A stretch of DNA of 64,000 bases from Algoriphagus sp. AGSA1. GTDB taxonomy: Bacteria; Bacteroidota; Bacteroidia; Cytophagales; Cyclobacteriaceae. A program made the position numbers and the translations under genes. The notes under the pieces are model-generated. The model made no database searches, was not told the origin of the DNA, and saw only the letters and a program-made list of their open reading frames with translations. This document shows positions 26,528-34,428 of this stretch, piece after piece; position 1 is the stretch's first letter; every line of letters begins with the position of its first letter. Location: positions 1 to 64,000 of the forward strand of contig NZ_JAJUWR010000023.1 of NCBI RefSeq assembly GCF_021390545.1, written 5' to 3'.

Positions 26528-27123
26528 AGAAAGATAATACACTAATCGGCGCAGGAGTTCTATCATCCTTTACGGCTTCCATATGTTGCATTACTCCTGT
26601 TTTTGCTCTTGTCGCGGGAACAAGCGGAATCGCATCCACTTTTTCCTGGCTTGAATCAGCAAGACCTTACTTTATTGCTTTTACAATTTTGACTCTTGGT
26701 TTTGCTTGGTATCAGATTTTGAAACCTAAAAGAGAAGCGGATTGCTATTGCGAAACGCGGACTAAACCGAAGTTGATTGAAACCAAAACATTTTTGGGTG
26801 TTTTGACAGCGTTTGCTATGCTCATGCTTGCCTTTCCAAGTTACTCGCAAATCTTCTACCCCAAGACAGGAAGCCAGACGGTACTGGTTGACAATGAAAA
26901 TCTTCAGACCGTAGAGTTTTCTATCAATGGGATGACATGCGCAAGTTGTGAAGAATATGTAAACCATGAAGTGAATAAACTTTCTGGAATAATCAGCTCG
27001 ACCACATCATATGATAACGGCAATGCTGTTATACAGTTTGACAGCTTAAAAACGAATGCTTCTGAAATTGAAACAGCAATAAATAAAACAGGATACAAAG
27101 TAACAGAAAGAAAGGAAAAGTAA
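26524..27123 (+). CDS. MerTP: mercuric-ion transport protein fused to a MerP-like HMA domain
   Basis: A 199-residue membrane protein. The first half is MerT-like: helix 1 ends in the vicinal pair ICCITP (C21-C22), there are three hydrophobic segments in all (about 8-33, 46-63, 93-112), and a loop Cys pair DCYCE. The second half (about 130-195) is a MerP/HMA domain with GMTCASCEEY (C139, C142). MerT/MerP pass Hg(II) inward to mercuric reductase. No merA is present in the window, and the lpd-like flavoprotein at 16358 has no MerA features. Uptake without a reductase would be harmful, so the cargo or direction may differ, or merA lies elsewhere. It overlaps the ArsR gene by 4 nt. Confidence 0.85.
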   Translation: MKKDNTLIGAGVLSSFTASICCITPVFALVAGTSGIASTFSWLESARPYFIAFTILTLGFAWYQILKPKREADCYCETRTKPKLIETKTFLGVLTAFAMLMLAFPSYSQIFYPKTGSQTVLVDNENLQTVEFSINGMTCASCEEYVNHEVNKLSGIISSTTSYDNGNAVIQFDSLKTNASEIETAINKTGYKVTERKEK

Positions 27124-27128
27124 TTAGC

Positions 27129-27338
27129 ATGAATGTCCTACTAAAATCAATAATCACCTGCCCTGAGTGCGGAAATCAGAAAGAAGAAACCATGCCGACA
27201 GAGGCCTGTCAATTCTTTTATGACTGTGAGAATTGTAAAATGGTATTGAAACCTAAGAAGGGAGATTGCTGTGTTTATTGCTCCTATGGAACAGTGCCTT
27301 GTCCTCCTATTCAAGAGCACAAGCCTTGTTGTTCTTAA
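27129..27338 (+). CDS. GDCCVxC-domain small Cys-rich protein
   Basis: A 69-residue protein with zinc-ribbon-like pairs CPEC (11-14) and CENC (33-36), and the block GDCCVYCSYGTVPCPP (C47, C48, C51). It ends in CC-Ser. This matches the GDCCVxC family, some members of which are selenoproteins with Sec in this motif. Here every position is an ordinary Cys codon. The family is usually next to MerTP genes, as here (5 bp spacing), so it probably binds the same metal. The biochemical role is unknown. Confidence 0.8.
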   Translation: MNVLLKSIITCPECGNQKEETMPTEACQFFYDCENCKMVLKPKKGDCCVYCSYGTVPCPPIQEHKPCCS

Positions 27339-27689
27339 ACATTGAAAAAAATTAAATATTGACAGCCCTTATTTATCTTCAAAGAGTAACATCTGGTTTT
27401 ACTAGTTTTTCAATTCATTAAGGTTTGCAATTCTAAATCATTTTTAGCAAAGTATTGGATTCATACTAGGCTATACTTTGGAATTTTTGTAAATTTACCT
27501 CGTTCTTGAGAACAAGTTCTTTTAATACAAGAAGTAAGCAGGAAGCTTTAAGCTATTGTAATATCCTGATTTACAACGAATTGTGTTTTGTTTTCGTTAT
27601 AAATTATTGGATTGCGTCAATCGTGTAGTTCTGTGAAAATCTAATTTGTAATTAACTGATTATCAATTATATAGTAGCTAGGTTCATTC

Positions 27690-27803
27690 CCCTTCCTCTC
27701 TGCAAATAAGGCCAACTTTAGCAATAAGGTTGGCTTTTTTCATTTCGGTGTGATCTATTACTTATGGTGAGGAAGGGACGAGAACCCTAGGTTTGAAATC
27801 GAC
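27690..27803. repeat. Tandem extragenic repeat, copy 1
   Basis: Starts CCCTTCCTCTCTGCAAATAA, contains a terminator-like hairpin, then GGTGTGATCTATTACTTATG and GAGGAAGGGA, and ends GTTTGAAATCGAC. The copy at 27855 is nearly identical. The CCCTTCCTC at the start and GAGGAAGGG near the end are reverse complements, so successive units can pair over about 90 bases. Confidence 0.8.
27711..27740 (+). terminator. Terminator-like hairpin in repeat copy 1
   Basis: GCCAAC ... GTTGGC stem followed by TTTTTT. Placed well downstream of the GDCCVxC gene, it could end that operon. Confidence 0.55.
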
Positions 27804-27854
27804 CGCAGGGAGATTCGCGAGGGACAGTGCGGCATGGCAGCGTGTATGAGCAAT

Positions 27855-27969
27855 CCCTTCCTCTCTGCAAATAAGGCTAACTTTAGCAATAAGGTTGGCT
27901 TTTTTTATTTCGGTGTGATCTATTACTTATGGTGAGGAAGGGATGAGAACCCTCGGGTTTGAAATCGAC
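27855..27969. repeat. Tandem extragenic repeat, copy 2
   Basis: Second copy of the unit at 27690, offset by 165 bases, with a few substitutions and small length differences (for example a longer T-run and CTCGG instead of CTAG). The 50 or so bases between the copies (27804-27854) are not repeated after copy 2. Confidence 0.8.
27876..27906 (+). terminator. Terminator-like hairpin in repeat copy 2
   Basis: GCTAAC ... GTTGGC stem followed by a run of eight T. One C-to-T change against copy 1 keeps pairing as G-U, so the hairpin is preserved. Confidence 0.5.
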
Positions 27970-28114
27970 TTATCAAGTTCTGACTTCGGAGGGGATGCTG
28001 ACCATTCTAACTAGGGAGATGCATTGTGTAAGAAGAGCCGTACGAATTCATAGGTTCAGAAGTTGGATTCCACTATACCTATTCGACTACCTGCTGGGAT
28101 TTTGTCTGTTGGTG

Positions 28115-28474
28115 TTATTTGTTAGCCGTAATTTTCTTTTTATGGTTTTGCCCCCAATCGGCTAATGCACCAACAACGTCCTTGAGTGTAGTTGCGTAGT
28201 CTGTGGCGATGTATTCTACAATAACAGGGATTTGGTCCGCTTGCACCTCTCTTTTTACCAAACCGTTTATCTCCAATTGCTTCAATTCGTTTGACAGCAC
28301 TCTTGCCGAAATGCCTTTGATTGTTCGTTGCAATTCGTTGAACCGTGTATGTCCGCCCAAAACGGCAATCATTACCCTTATTTTCCACCTGCCACCCAAG
28401 ACATACAAAGCGTCCTCAACTGCGTTGATGTGTTTAGTGCATTGCACCTCTGAAAAGACTGTTTTCTGGTTCAT
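28115..28474 (-). CDS. HxlR-family winged-helix regulator
   Basis: A 119-residue DNA-binding protein. I use the ATG at 28474 (MNQKTVFSEVQC) because the in-frame start three codons earlier is TTG. Features of the family are the N-terminal Cys in EVQCTKHINAVEDALYVLGGRWKIRVM, then FNELQRTIKGISARVLSNELKQLEINGLVKR (helix-turn-helix and wing). HxlR/YodB-type regulators sense electrophiles or disulfide stress through that N-terminal Cys and often control a neighbouring azoreductase or quinone reductase. The divergent azoR gene 107 bp away is the obvious target. It shares an intergenic region with two TTACTACTAA repeats. Confidence 0.88.
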   Translation of the reverse strand: MNQKTVFSEVQCTKHINAVEDALYVLGGRWKIRVMIAVLGGHTRFNELQRTIKGISARVLSNELKQLEINGLVKREVQADQIPVIVEYIATDYATTLKDVVGALADWGQNHKKKITANK

Positions 28475-28496
28475 ATCTCTCAAACTAACCTAAATG

Positions 28497-28524
28497 TTAC
28501 TACTAACCTTTTGTTTACTACTAA
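28497..28524. promoter_or_regulatory. Candidate HxlR operator: two TTACTACTAA direct repeats
   Basis: TTACTACTAA occurs at 28497-28506 and again at 28515-28524, 18 bp apart and so nearly two helical turns. It lies between the divergent hxlR and azoR genes. A second pair, TAGCTAAT with a 1-nt gap, follows at about 28532-28550. Binding by the HxlR protein is inferred from position. Confidence 0.5.
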
Positions 28525-28545
28525 TTATTTGTTAGCTAATGTAGC

Positions 28546-28553
28546 TAATTTTG
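28546..28553 (+). promoter_or_regulatory. Putative -7 element of azoR (TAATTTTG)
   Basis: Matches TAnnTTTG and lies 28 nt before the azoR ATG. No TTTG is at the ideal 19-nt spacing, as might be expected for a promoter that depends on or is shaped by a regulator. Confidence 0.45.
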
Positions 28554-28581
28554 TGTCAGGAACAACAAAAAAATCAGAACG

Positions 28582-29190
28582 ATGAGCAAAAGAATATTAC
28601 ACATTATTACAAGCCCACAAGGTGAGGTTTCGATCAGTAGAAAGCTGGGTAAAGAGATTATTGAAAAAATACAAGCAAAATATCCTGGCAGTATCGTTAA
28701 AGAAAGAGATTTGGCAAAAGAGTCGTTTCCGCATTTGGACGCACTACAGATTGGTTCGTGGTTTACGCCTGCCAAGGATCAAACACCTGAACAAGCGAAA
28801 GCGATACAGATTTCAGATGAAGCTATTGCAGAAATGAAGGAAGCGGACATTTATGTTATTGGCGCGCCGTTTTACAATTTCGCAATCCCTTCCACTTTGA
28901 AAGCATTCTTAGACCACATCGCAAGGCCAGGGATTACTTTCCGTTACAATGAAGACGGAACGCCAGAAGGTTTTTTGAAAAACAAAAAAGCATATATCGC
29001 AATTGCTTCAAGCGGTGTGTATTCCGAAGGCGACTTTCAAATGTTTGATTTTGTCAGCCCATACCTGAAATTCATACTCGGGTTTCTTGGTATTACAGAC
29101 ATTGATACGTTTCGTATAGAAGGTCAGAGAATTGATGGAATTAAAGAAACAGCGTTTAAAAAAGGCATTGAGAGCATAGAGATAGCATAA
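28582..29190 (+). CDS. azoR: FMN-dependent NADH:azo/quinone oxidoreductase
   Basis: A 202-residue flavodoxin-fold enzyme that reduces quinones and azo bonds by two-electron transfer from NADH, protecting against electrophile stress. Seen: the N-terminal strand ILHIITSPQGEVSISRKLG (FMN phosphate loop), ADIYVIGAPFYNFAIPSTLKAFLDHIARPGITFRY (family signature around FMN), and SSGVYSEGDFQMFDFVSPYLKFILGFLGI. Length is normal for AzoR (about 200). It is divergent from the hxlR-type gene, which probably controls it. It is not evidently part of the metal operons. Confidence 0.92.
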   Translation: MSKRILHIITSPQGEVSISRKLGKEIIEKIQAKYPGSIVKERDLAKESFPHLDALQIGSWFTPAKDQTPEQAKAIQISDEAIAEMKEADIYVIGAPFYNFAIPSTLKAFLDHIARPGITFRYNEDGTPEGFLKNKKAYIAIASSGVYSEGDFQMFDFVSPYLKFILGFLGITDIDTFRIEGQRIDGIKETAFKKGIESIEIA

Positions 29191-30266
29191 ATTGAAAACA
29201 ACAAAAATCACTTAACTTATTACGTCTCGACAGGTCTGATGTCCCTACCGATGACAGAATGATTAGAGGACATGTGGGACGGGTCAGCCCGACACTTCGA
29301 TTTCGCTGAGTGTGACAGGAGTCGAGGGTCTTTCGATTTCGAGATTCTCCTCTCTCAGGCGTTCAAGGTGACCACAACCACGGTTCCAAGAACAATTTCT
29401 GTCATCTCCATTTTGTGCGGTTGGCAACCAAATGTTAAGTCTCGCAATGGCGTTTTCAACGTTTTACATATTTATTTGTGAAATCCCGAATTAAAAGAAG
29501 CGTTTCAGCACATGGGTTTCCCGATTATTTGAGGATAGAATTAGGAGTGGCCAATGCATAATCAGGGTTTATAGATCGGGTGTAGCAAGAACAAGATCAG
29601 ATAGACTTGATAGAAAAATATGCATTGCAGCCCTTCAAAGTTACCATACTGGCTTCCGTGATCAAATTCGGTTCTTTATCCGGATCGCCATGGAGTCGGT
29701 TTTTTACGGTGCCATGATCCTTAAGTCTGACCGCTTATCTGCAGTGAGGAGTCTGTACTTCGGATGGCTACAGGAGCCAATAGGGATAATCACATAAAAC
29801 TATTGGTCGTACTTCTGAGTTGTTTTTTTTAGTATAAAAGTTTAAATAGTGTTAATTCTACTTAATTTTTTATCAAGGTGTTTCCATATATTTATAGAAT
29901 AGGAAGTCAATATTGAAAGGAAGAGAACGGATTGAACCAGTGTTGCCTGATTTATAAAAGCCAATCAGTCAGCATTTTCTAGAGAAATCATTAAAAGGAT
30001 TGCCTTCAAGTGCATTTTTATTTTTCTTTTTGCGAAAAAATAAGAACCTTACCGGCGAGTTTTGGAGATAAGAGTCATTTTTAAAGCAAAAAAAGAAAAT
30101 GTCCGTTCGTGTAAAACCTTGCTTATTGTTGAGATATAAGCCTGATTTTTCACAAAAATCTAAAAGAATCGATTGTTTTTTGAATTTAAAAAATGATAAC
30201 TTTAAAACTCGATTCTAGATTAGAAACCATTTAACCTTTATCAAAAGTCTATTTAAAATCCACATT
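29191..30266. other. 1.1-kb gene-free stretch, probably decayed DNA
   Basis: No intact gene is seen. At 29270-29400 there are partly self-complementary segments of the form CTTCGATTTCG...GAGTCGAGG, like the extragenic palindromic repeats common in Bacteroidetes. At 29586-29717 one frame reads like protein (IEKYALQPFKVTILASVIKFG), with stops on both sides, so it may be a gene remnant. From 29820 the DNA is very A/T-rich up to the exbB start. This is where the accessory region gives way to core genes. Confidence 0.5.
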
Positions 30267-31073
30267 ATGAGAAAGTTTATCGCTTTGTTCATGCTTGCAG
30301 GCATCCTATTCGCACCTGTTATTGCTAACGCACAAGAGGCAGAAGATACCGCAGCACAAGAAGAAACAACCCCAGTAGCCGTTGAGCCTGCTGCATCTCC
30401 CACTATTGTTGATGATGAGATCGTCGCAGAGGAGCAAAGTTTCCACCAAATAGTAAAAGAGAAATTCATCGAAGGTGATCCTCTTTACATGACTCCAGTA
30501 TTGATCTGTTTGATCTTGGGTCTAGCGGTTGCTTTAGAAAGAATCATCACCCTGAACCTTTCTACGACCAACACGAAGAAATTGTTGATCAAAGTGGAAG
30601 ATGCTTTGGAAACCGGTGGAGTAGAGGCCGCTAAGGACGTGACCAAAAACACCAAAGGCCCTGTTGCTTCCATCTTTACCCAAGGTTTGATGAGATACTC
30701 AGAAGGTATCGAAATGGTAGAGAAGTCTATTATTTCTTATGGTTCTGTAGAAATGGGTAGATTGGAGAAAGGTCTTGTTTGGATCTCCCTGTTTATATCA
30801 CTTGCTCCGATGTTGGGTTTCATGGGTACTGTAATCGGTATGATTGGTGCGTTTGACTCTATCGAAGCGGCTGGTGATATTTCCCCTTCTCTAGTGGCAG
30901 GTGGTATCAAAATCGCCCTTTTGACCACAGTTGCTGGTTTGATCGTAGCGATCATCCTTCAGTTGTTCTACAACTATTGCGTAGCTAAAATCGATTCTTT
31001 GGTTAATGATATGGAAGATGCTTCCATCACATTGGTTGACATCTTGGTTAAGCACAAATTGACTGGCAAGTAA
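30267..31073 (+). CDS. exbB: ExbB/TolQ-family proton channel protein
   Basis: Inner-membrane subunit of the proton-driven motor that powers TonB-dependent receptors. The 268-residue protein has a long N-terminal extension typical of Bacteroidetes: signal-like helix (1-22), then an acidic Ala/Glu/Pro-rich segment (23-60). The MotA/TolQ/ExbB domain follows, with helices at about 74-94, 176-196 and 213-235 and the conserved GLVWISLFISLAPMLGFMGTVIGMIGAFDSIEAAGD. An Ala-rich hydrophobic start with ANAQE suggests the N-terminus is cleaved. It heads a four-gene run with two exbD genes. Confidence 0.92.
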   Translation: MRKFIALFMLAGILFAPVIANAQEAEDTAAQEETTPVAVEPAASPTIVDDEIVAEEQSFHQIVKEKFIEGDPLYMTPVLICLILGLAVALERIITLNLSTTNTKKLLIKVEDALETGGVEAAKDVTKNTKGPVASIFTQGLMRYSEGIEMVEKSIISYGSVEMGRLEKGLVWISLFISLAPMLGFMGTVIGMIGAFDSIEAAGDISPSLVAGGIKIALLTTVAGLIVAIILQLFYNYCVAKIDSLVNDMEDASITLVDILVKHKLTGK

Positions 31074-31129
31074 GCCGTCAGATTTGTTGAACCTTAATTT
31101 ATACGTTAACCTCAAAGAAAAACTACATT

Positions 31130-31459
31130 ATGGATACTTATGACATCTTATTGTATGGAAGTTACATCCTAATCGCAGTTGGTGCTGTAGTGGCTGTTTT
31201 AATGCCATTGATCAAGTCTTTGGATAACCCAAAGAGCTTGCTCAAAACTGCAGTGGGAATTGTTGCTATAGTTGTATTGTTCTTCATCGCCTACTCAATT
31301 TCAAGCAATGAAGTTCTTCCTAAATTTGAAGCATCTCCTTTCAACCTTACTCCTGAATTGTCTCAGTTGGTAGGGGGGATGCTTATCACCACTTACATCT
31401 TAACACTCGGTGCCTTAGCTGGCATTGTACTGACAGAAGTGAATAAAGCGATAAAATAA
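31130..31459 (+). CDS. Three-helix membrane protein of the exb operon
   Basis: A 109-residue protein with three predicted transmembrane helices (about 7-28, 42-62, 84-106). I do not know a named function. Small proteins of this type lie between exbB and exbD in many Cytophagales, so it is probably an accessory part of the TonB motor. It ends 1 nt before the exbD start, so translation is likely coupled. Confidence 0.75.
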   Translation: MDTYDILLYGSYILIAVGAVVAVLMPLIKSLDNPKSLLKTAVGIVAIVVLFFIAYSISSNEVLPKFEASPFNLTPELSQLVGGMLITTYILTLGALAGIVLTEVNKAIK

Positions 31460-31460
31460 T

Positions 31461-32096
31461 ATGGCCAGAAAGAAAAATAGAATGAGTACGGAGGTCAATG
31501 CAGGCTCTATGGCAGATATTGCTTTCCTGCTGCTGATCTTCTTTCTCGTCACCACTACGATCGCTTCGGATAAAGGTATTTTGAATGTGCTTCCTCCGAA
31601 GCTTGATCCAAATAATCCTCCACCGGAGATTGATCTGAATAAGCGTAATATCTTCACCATTCTTCTCAATGCGAACGATCAGTTGCTTGTAGAAGGGGAG
31701 TTTAGAGATAATCCAGAAGGACTTGACGAGGAGTTGAAAGCATTTATCCTGAATTTTGGTGCGCCGGATGAAGAGGGTACTGCTTTGTATAATTCACTTC
31801 CTGCTTCCCTGAAAGCATTGGCGGCTAGGGATCCCGAGTCTTCTGATGATCCGGGAGAGGCAGTAGTGTCGATAAAGACTGACCGGGGTACTAGTTATGA
31901 TAAATACTTGGAAGTATTTGATTTGGCTAAAAAGGCATATTTTGACATCTATGCTGCCCGTGTAAATCTCAGTACTGATGAATACAGGGCACTGACCGGT
32001 AAAAATGATGCTGAGCAAAGTCTTATTGACAAAGGAAAAGAGGGATTGCCAATGGCGATTTCTATTGCAGAACCTAATAAGGTAGGAGGGAATTAA
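31461..32096 (+). CDS. exbD: ExbD/TolR-family protein (first copy)
   Basis: A 211-residue ExbD-type subunit with one N-terminal transmembrane helix (about 17-37; NAGSMADIAFLLLIFFLVTTTI), whose Asp (ADIAF) is the proton-carrying residue of the ExbD/TolR/MotB family. The periplasmic part is about 60-70 residues longer than E. coli ExbD. It includes an insert rich in acidic residues (about 95-135) not needed for the basic fold. It lies 1 nt from the next exbD copy. Two exbD paralogues behind one exbB are usual in Bacteroidetes. Confidence 0.9.
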   Translation: MARKKNRMSTEVNAGSMADIAFLLLIFFLVTTTIASDKGILNVLPPKLDPNNPPPEIDLNKRNIFTILLNANDQLLVEGEFRDNPEGLDEELKAFILNFGAPDEEGTALYNSLPASLKALAARDPESSDDPGEAVVSIKTDRGTSYDKYLEVFDLAKKAYFDIYAARVNLSTDEYRALTGKNDAEQSLIDKGKEGLPMAISIAEPNKVGGN

Positions 32097-32097
32097 A

Positions 32098-32562
32098 ATG
32101 GCAAAGTTCGGAAAGAAAAATAAAGTTTCGGAAAATATCCCAACTTCGGCGTTGCCGGATATTATATTCATGCTACTCTTCTTCTTCATGGTTACGACCG
32201 TGTTGAGAGATCAGGAATTGTTGGTAGAGCAAAGAATTCCCCAAGCGACCCAGCTTCAGAAGCTTCAGAAGAAGTCTCTTATCTCTTACCTGTTCATAGG
32301 AAAACCTAAGAATACTGCGCTTTATGGTACTGAACCTAGAGTCCAGGCAAATGATGTACTGATGGATGTTCCGGAAATTGTACAATGGGTAAACCAAGAA
32401 CGTGATATGCTTCCTGAATCAGATCGTGCAGGAATTACGATTTCTATGAAAGTAGATAAAGAAGTGAAAATGGGGCCTGTGTCTGATGTGCAGACAGAAC
32501 TGAGAGAGGCCGATGCTCGAAGAGTACTGTACGCTTCTGTAGGTAAAGTGCAAAACGATTAA
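32098..32562 (+). CDS. exbD: ExbD/TolR-family protein (second copy)
   Basis: A 154-residue ExbD-type subunit. The single helix is at about 14-36 (NIPTSALPDIIFMLLFFFMVTTVL), with the conserved Asp in LPDIIF. The C-terminal periplasmic domain reads ITISMKVDKEVKMGPVSDVQTELREADARRVLYASV, resembling the ExbD/TolR fold. A strong rho-independent terminator 21 nt after the stop ends the exb operon. No tonB gene is in this run. Confidence 0.9.
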   Translation: MAKFGKKNKVSENIPTSALPDIIFMLLFFFMVTTVLRDQELLVEQRIPQATQLQKLQKKSLISYLFIGKPKNTALYGTEPRVQANDVLMDVPEIVQWVNQERDMLPESDRAGITISMKVDKEVKMGPVSDVQTELREADARRVLYASVGKVQND

Positions 32563-32582
32563 ACTAATCTAAGCTATTTAGC

Positions 32583-32615
32583 AAAGCTATCCCGGTTTCG
32601 GGGTAGCTTTTTTTT
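32583..32615 (+). terminator. Rho-independent terminator after exbD
   Basis: Stem AAAGCTATCCC / GGGGTAGCTTT (one G-U pair), a short loop GGTTTC, then a run of T. It ends the exbB-exbD-exbD operon. Confidence 0.85.
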
Positions 32616-32620
32616 ATACC

Positions 32621-33931
32621 ATGTTATCATCTATAATACAAAGCAAAAAGGTCCAGAATGCCTGGGCTATGTATGATTGGGCCAATTCAGTCTATAGCTT
32701 AGTCATCACCTCCACTATTTTTCCGGTATATTTCAACAGTGTGACCAAAGGTCTCAAGCCGGATGACAAAGTTGGTTTTTTTGGTTTCGAGATCGTCAAT
32801 ACGGTGTTATATTCTTATTCCATTTCTTTTTCTTTTTTAGTCATCGCTTTGATATCCCCCTTGCTCTCGGGTATTGCGGATGCCAGTGGCAAAAAACTTC
32901 AGTTTATAAAATTCTTTGCCTACCTCGGTTCCCTCTCCTGTGTAGCGTTGTTCTTTTTTGACGGTAGCAATTTAGAATGGGGTATCTGTTTTAGTATTTT
33001 GGCGAGTATTGGGTACGCAGGCAGTATTGTGTTTTACAATGCCTACTTGCCGGAAATCACCACTCCCGATAAGTATGACCTATTGAGTGCAAAGGGATTT
33101 GCTCTAGGCTATATTGGTAGCGTAATTCTTTTAGTCGTGAATTTGTTGATGATTCAGTACCCCTCTTTTTTCATGCTAGCAGATGGAGGAATGGCAGCTA
33201 GGTTTTCATTTTTGATCACGGGACTTTGGTGGGCCGGATTTTCCCAAATTCCATTTCGGGTGCTTCCAAAGAATCCCTACGGAAAGGATCTTAAGCGAGA
33301 ATTACTGGTAAAAGGATATCTGGAGATCCGCAAGGTATGGTATGAGGTAAAGGAACATATGGTGATGAACCGTTTCTTGGCATCCTTCTTTTTCTATTCC
33401 ATGGGTGTGCAGACGGTTATGTATCTCGCTGCCACCTTTGGTGATAAGGAACTGGGTTTGCCCGGGGATCAGTTGATATTGACTATTTTGATCATCCAGC
33501 TGGTAGCCATCGCCGGAAGTTATTTCTTTGCTTTTATCTCTAAGACCTATGGTAACAAAATAAGTCTTGTGATCATGGTTCTTGTGTGGGTAGGAATATG
33601 CGGTGGGGCTTACTATGTCTATACCGTTTATGAGTTTTTCGCATTGGCTTTTGTGGTAGGATTGGTCATGGGCGGAATACAATCCTTGTCCAGATCCACA
33701 TTTTCAAAATTGATCCCCGGCAGTACTACAGATCATGCGTCCTACTTTAGCTTCTATGATGTGACTGAAAAGTTGGCTATAGTACTGGGTACTTTTTCTT
33801 ATGGTGTGATTGAGCAGGTCACTGGCAGCATGAGAAACTCTGCGCTTTCTCTAGGGATATTTTTTCTTGTTGGATTAGGGTTCCTACTTTTAGTTTCTAT
33901 CCCGAAAAAGGGATTGGAAACTGAAAGTTAG
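32621..33931 (+). CDS. MFS transporter of the UMF1 / Atg22-like family
   Basis: A 436-residue inner-membrane protein with about 12 hydrophobic helices. The opening AWAMYDWANSVYSLVITSTIFPVYF is the signature of the UMF1 (Atg22-like) branch of the major facilitator superfamily, and LSGIADASGKKL is the loop 2-3 MFS motif. The substrate in bacteria is unknown; Atg22 exports amino acids from yeast vacuoles. The gene begins 5 nt after the exb terminator. A decayed copy of its last 70 or so bases lies at 40993-41061, directly before nnr. Confidence 0.85.
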   Translation: MLSSIIQSKKVQNAWAMYDWANSVYSLVITSTIFPVYFNSVTKGLKPDDKVGFFGFEIVNTVLYSYSISFSFLVIALISPLLSGIADASGKKLQFIKFFAYLGSLSCVALFFFDGSNLEWGICFSILASIGYAGSIVFYNAYLPEITTPDKYDLLSAKGFALGYIGSVILLVVNLLMIQYPSFFMLADGGMAARFSFLITGLWWAGFSQIPFRVLPKNPYGKDLKRELLVKGYLEIRKVWYEVKEHMVMNRFLASFFFYSMGVQTVMYLAATFGDKELGLPGDQLILTILIIQLVAIAGSYFFAFISKTYGNKISLVIMVLVWVGICGGAYYVYTVYEFFALAFVVGLVMGGIQSLSRSTFSKLIPGSTTDHASYFSFYDVTEKLAIVLGTFSYGVIEQVTGSMRNSALSLGIFFLVGLGFLLLVSIPKKGLETES

Positions 33932-34428
33932 AGCAAATACTGAGTTATTCTCAGGGAAGTCTTTTTAAAGAATTGGATCCCAAATTTTTTAAGGTGCCCT
34001 ATTTCATGCCCTATTTAAGGATGCAGGTGCCAATGAGCTAGTGTGAATGGTATTGAGTGCTGTGATGTCCATTCCTAAGTTTTTATTTTGCTGTAGCGTT
34101 TTCAAGATTTGGACGTTATGTCCCTGATAACGTTTTATACCGAAAAGTTTATTTAACTTTATAGTTGTGGTGGTTCATGGAAACATGAGCTGAATCGAGT
34201 CTTTATTAGGCTTTAATTGTATGGTTACTGATAAGCGGAAGATCTCTGAATTGATTTAATAGGTGATGAACTATCATGAATTGGGCGTATAGCTGAGGGA
34301 AGGAATGTTTTCCCTAAAACTATAAATCAATAACGAATTTAAGTGTGGGGTTTGTCTGATATTTGGAAATAAACAACGATCTTGAAAATGCCCTTATTTA
34401 TCCTGGTCATTAGAATAACTGCTTTATA
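33932..34428. other. Gene-free 0.5-kb stretch
   Basis: Between the UMF1-type MFS gene and cotH I see no open frame of note, no hairpin with a T-run, and no clear TAnnTTTG promoter. It probably contains the unlocated promoter of the cotH cassette. Confidence 0.4.

Larger units (their letters stand above)
27339..28114. other. Non-coding stretch with a tandem repeat unit
   Basis: I see no convincing gene across these 776 bases. The first 340 are A/T-rich without a clear signal; a short dyad CTTGAGAACAAG occurs near 27506. From 27690 two copies of a repeat unit 165 bp apart each contain a terminator-like hairpin. The last 145 bases hold a short open frame of low plausibility. This looks like the eroded right flank of the metal island. 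Confidence 0.6.

Noticed and set aside
28040..28075. GAGCCGTACG...GGTTC resembling part of group II intron domain V
   Set aside because: The GAAA tetraloop and the rest of the 34-nt hairpin are absent, and no intron protein is near.
27959..28165. Open frame of 68 codons at the end of the repeat region
   Set aside because: Starts inside the repeat unit, overlaps the hxlR 3' end on the other strand, and shows no domain; composition looks random.
29272..29481. Open frame of 69 codons after azoR
   Set aside because: Runs through palindromic extragenic repeat sequence, no start context, no protein-like features.
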